A DNA stretch of 7,988 nucleotides, from positions 1 to 7,988 of the forward strand of contig CANGRU010000062.1 in assembly GCA_947456315.1 (NCBI GenBank). Reading direction: 5' to 3'. A model generated the notes under the pieces. It saw only the letters and a list, made by a program, of their open reading frames with translations, made no database searches and was not told where the DNA came from. Position 1 is the first letter of the stretch. Each line of letters opens with the position of its first letter. This stretch comes from Beijerinckiaceae bacterium. GTDB lineage: Bacteria > Pseudomonadota > Alphaproteobacteria > Rhizobiales > Beijerinckiaceae. The position numbers and the translations under genes are program-made. This document shows positions 6,465-7,988 of the stretch, piece by piece.

Positions 6465-7466
6465 TCAGTAGCGCACAACAGTGGCGAGCGCTGCGGGAGA
6501 GGGACCAAAAATATCGGCCAGTCGTTCAGGCAAAGTCTCGAATGCCACTTCGCCGGTGATGAAGCGGTCGATCACATCATCTTGCAGAAGATCGAGCGCT
6601 TTGCGCAGGCGCCGCTCATAGGTCCAGCGCGGCCGCCGTTGGGGCGCCACATGGCCGACCTGCGACGAGATCAGCCGCAGACGGCGGGAATGGAACGAGC
6701 CACCCAATGGCACCATCACAGGCTTGTCGCCATACCAGCTGAGCTCGACAATCGTGCCCTCAAGTCCGGCTGCATCAATGGCCGTGGCCAGACCTTCAGC
6801 CGTCGCGCTGGCATGAAAGACAATGTCGGCATCCCCCGCCAGCGCACCTGCGGTGCGGAACTCCGCCCCGATGGCGGTGACCAGCGCCGCCCGCTGGGGC
6901 TCGACATCGACCACAATCACCTCGGCGCCGGGCAGGCGCGTGGCCAGATAGGCCACCAGAAGACCAACCAGACCGGCCCCCACGACAACAATCTTGTCAC
7001 CGGGGCCAGCCCCCGAATCCCACAAGGCGTTGAGAGCCGTCTCCATATTGGCAGCCAGCGCCGCACGGCGTAGCGGCAGCCCTTCGGGAATGGGCACAAG
7101 CCTGTCGACCGGAACCGTAAAATGGGTCTGATGCGGGTGAAGCGCGAAAACCGGAGTGCCCAGCCATTCTTTCGGGCCCTGTTCGATGATCCCCACCGCG
7201 CAATAGCCGTATTTCACCGCATAAGGAAAATCGCCCTCCTGAAAGGGGGCTTTCATCCGCTCATATTCTGAAGGAGGCACCCGGCCTTCATAAACAAGGC
7301 GCTCTGTGCCACGGCTGATCCCGGACCACAGCGTGAGCACCAGCGCCTCATCATTTTGAGGCTCCGGCACGACCACAGGGCGCAGCTCGCCCCGCTGGTG
7401 ATCCGTATACCAGAGGGCACGCCCAACGAGGGCGCCCATATCCTGCTTTTTCGTCTCGACCGCCAT
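6465..7466 (-). CDS. MDR-superfamily NAD(P)-dependent dehydrogenase, apparently zinc-independent
   Basis: 333-residue medium-chain dehydrogenase/reductase, the first gene of the minus-strand operon. The cofactor domain has KIVVVGAGLVGLLVAYLA (158-175; GxGxxG) and an acid at the end of strand 2 (D187 in VIVVDVEPQR), favouring NAD(H). In place of the zinc-binding GxCGTD of alcohol dehydrogenases it has WSGISRGTERLVYEG (47-61), and the GHE segment reads KYGYCAVG (85-92), so two of the three catalytic zinc ligands are absent. The four-cysteine structural zinc lobe is also missing. SGISxGTE is shared with the bacteriochlorophyllide dehydrogenase BchC and its non-photosynthetic relatives; SSQVGHVAPQRRPRW (267-281) looks like a conserved C-terminal block. 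The frame is open back to 7622, but ATG 7466 has GGAAG 5 bases upstream and avoids a 52-residue overlap with opgH. Substrate unknown; the neighbours suggest oxidation or reduction of a small heterocyclic or sugar-linked compound. Confidence 0.85.
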   Translation of the reverse strand: MAVETKKQDMGALVGRALWYTDHQRGELRPVVVPEPQNDEALVLTLWSGISRGTERLVYEGRVPPSEYERMKAPFQEGDFPYAVKYGYCAVGIIEQGPKEWLGTPVFALHPHQTHFTVPVDRLVPIPEGLPLRRAALAANMETALNALWDSGAGPGDKIVVVGAGLVGLLVAYLATRLPGAEVIVVDVEPQRAALVTAIGAEFRTAGALAGDADIVFHASATAEGLATAIDAAGLEGTIVELSWYGDKPVMVPLGGSFHSRRLRLISSQVGHVAPQRRPRWTYERRLRKALDLLQDDVIDRFITGEVAFETLPERLADIFGPSPAALATVVRY

Positions 7467-7988
7467 GCCGCTTCCGCCTATTGTCCCGACGCCTGAGCAA
7501 CAGGCGCCATTTGAGAGCATCATGTCGCAAAGCATCCATGCCGCAAAGATGACGCCTGCCGGTCTGCAGAGGACTACGGTCCTGACACGTCGCCGGATTG
7601 CCGCAGCCGTTCTGAACCTCACGACCTATGTCGCACTTTTAGTCTGGCTTGGCACCATTCTTGGTGATCAGGGCTGGAGCCTGATCGATGTTCTGATCTT
7701 TGTCTGCTTTGCCATTGCCGCGCCCTGGAGTGTGCTGGGTGTGTGGAATGCCCTGCTCGGCCTTTGGCTCTTGCATGTGCGCCGCGATTCCCGTGCGCTG
7801 GTCGCCCCCTATGCAGAGTCCGGCGACCAATTGGTGCCGCTGCAAAGCCGCACCGCCATCACCATGACTTTGCGCAATGAAGATCCGGCACGCGCCTATG
7901 CGCGGCTGGAGACACTCATCCTGTCGCTCGATAAAACCGGCGAAGATCTGTTCTTCTCCTTCTTCATTCTCAGCGACACCAATGATGC
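7465..7988 (+). CDS. opgH: Glucans biosynthesis glucosyltransferase H, N-terminal part (cut by window end)
   Basis: Frame open to the right edge, giving 174 residues of the N-terminus. OpgH (MdoH) is an inner-membrane GT2 enzyme that polymerises UDP-glucose into the backbone of osmoregulated periplasmic glucans. Seen: a Pro-rich N-terminal tail, helix 1 at about 45-66, helix 2 with the APWSVLGVWNALLGLWLL region (86-103), then the catalytic-domain entry SRTAITMTLRNEDPARAYARL (128-148) and the aspartate motif FILSDTND (167-174). The RTAIxMTxRNEDPxRxxARL block and SDTxD are typical of OpgH. The ATG at 7465 has no ribosome site; ATG 7522 has GAGAG 5 bases upstream and is a good alternative. The longer start keeps the Pro-rich tail seen in related proteins. 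It diverges from the dehydrogenase operon, so its promoter must lie within that gene's 5' coding end. No opgG is visible in the window. Confidence 0.85.
   Translation, partial: MPLPPIVPTPEQQAPFESIMSQSIHAAKMTPAGLQRTTVLTRRRIAAAVLNLTTYVALLVWLGTILGDQGWSLIDVLIFVCFAIAAPWSVLGVWNALLGLWLLHVRRDSRALVAPYAESGDQLVPLQSRTAITMTLRNEDPARAYARLETLILSLDKTGEDLFFSFFILSDTND

Noticed and set aside
6078..7073. 331-residue plus-strand open frame
   Set aside because: It lies opposite the PTPS-fold and dehydrogenase genes, has shadow-type His/Arg/Gln-rich composition and no recognisable domain.
6465..7466. Assignment as bchC (bacteriochlorophyll synthesis)
   Set aside because: The SGISxGTE motif is shared, but no other photosynthesis gene is visible and the middle region differs from the BchC pattern as I recall it.
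7467..7622. N-terminal extension of the dehydrogenase frame (52 residues)
   Set aside because: It overlaps opgH coding sequence on the other strand, adds an Arg/Cys-rich stretch unlike MDR proteins, and ATG 7466 has its own ribosome site.

Overview
The window looks like part of an alphaproteobacterial chromosome. This rests on the moderately GC-rich, tightly packed genes with few intergenic bases, an OpgH-type periplasmic glucan glucosyltransferase, and a separate GTP cyclohydrolase II with a worn-out RibB-like N-terminal domain. Genus is not determined. Eight genes cover almost every base; the largest gap is 67 bases, and no stretch over 300 bases lacks a gene. I see no tRNA, rRNA, CRISPR array, insertion sequence or integration signature.

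Layout from left to right. (1) Two minus-strand genes: a YfhO-type multi-pass membrane protein running off the left edge (start at 1664), and upstream of it a GTP cyclohydrolase II (1671-2831), separated by 6 bases. (2) A 67-base divergent promoter region (2832-2898). (3) Two plus-strand genes: a stand-alone RibD C-terminal reductase-domain protein (2899-3621) and a cytochrome b561-type membrane haem protein (3623-4162), 1 base apart. (4) A convergent junction of only 3 bases. (5) A four-gene minus-strand operon transcribed from 7466 down to 4166: an MDR-superfamily dehydrogenase, a PTPS/QueD-fold protein, a GT4 glycosyltransferase and a class I SAM methyltransferase, the last two overlapping by ATGA. 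(6) A divergent, right-truncated opgH-type glucan glucosyltransferase, whose longest possible start codon overlaps the dehydrogenase start codon.

How the genes may work together. GTP cyclohydrolase II opens GTP to a diaminopyrimidine. RibD_C proteins reduce such pyrimidine ribosides. PTPS-fold proteins bind pterins. A dehydrogenase, a methyltransferase and a glycosyltransferase are classic tailoring enzymes. Together they could make a methylated and glycosylated pteridine, pyrimidine or flavin-like compound, with the cytochrome b561 and the YfhO protein at the membrane. This is inference: RibA may simply serve ordinary riboflavin synthesis, and the four-gene operon could act on something else. 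The strongest direct observation is that the PTPS-fold protein and the dehydrogenase have both lost the metal-ligand and catalytic positions of their textbook relatives while keeping the fold signatures. They probably do new chemistry or play non-canonical roles.
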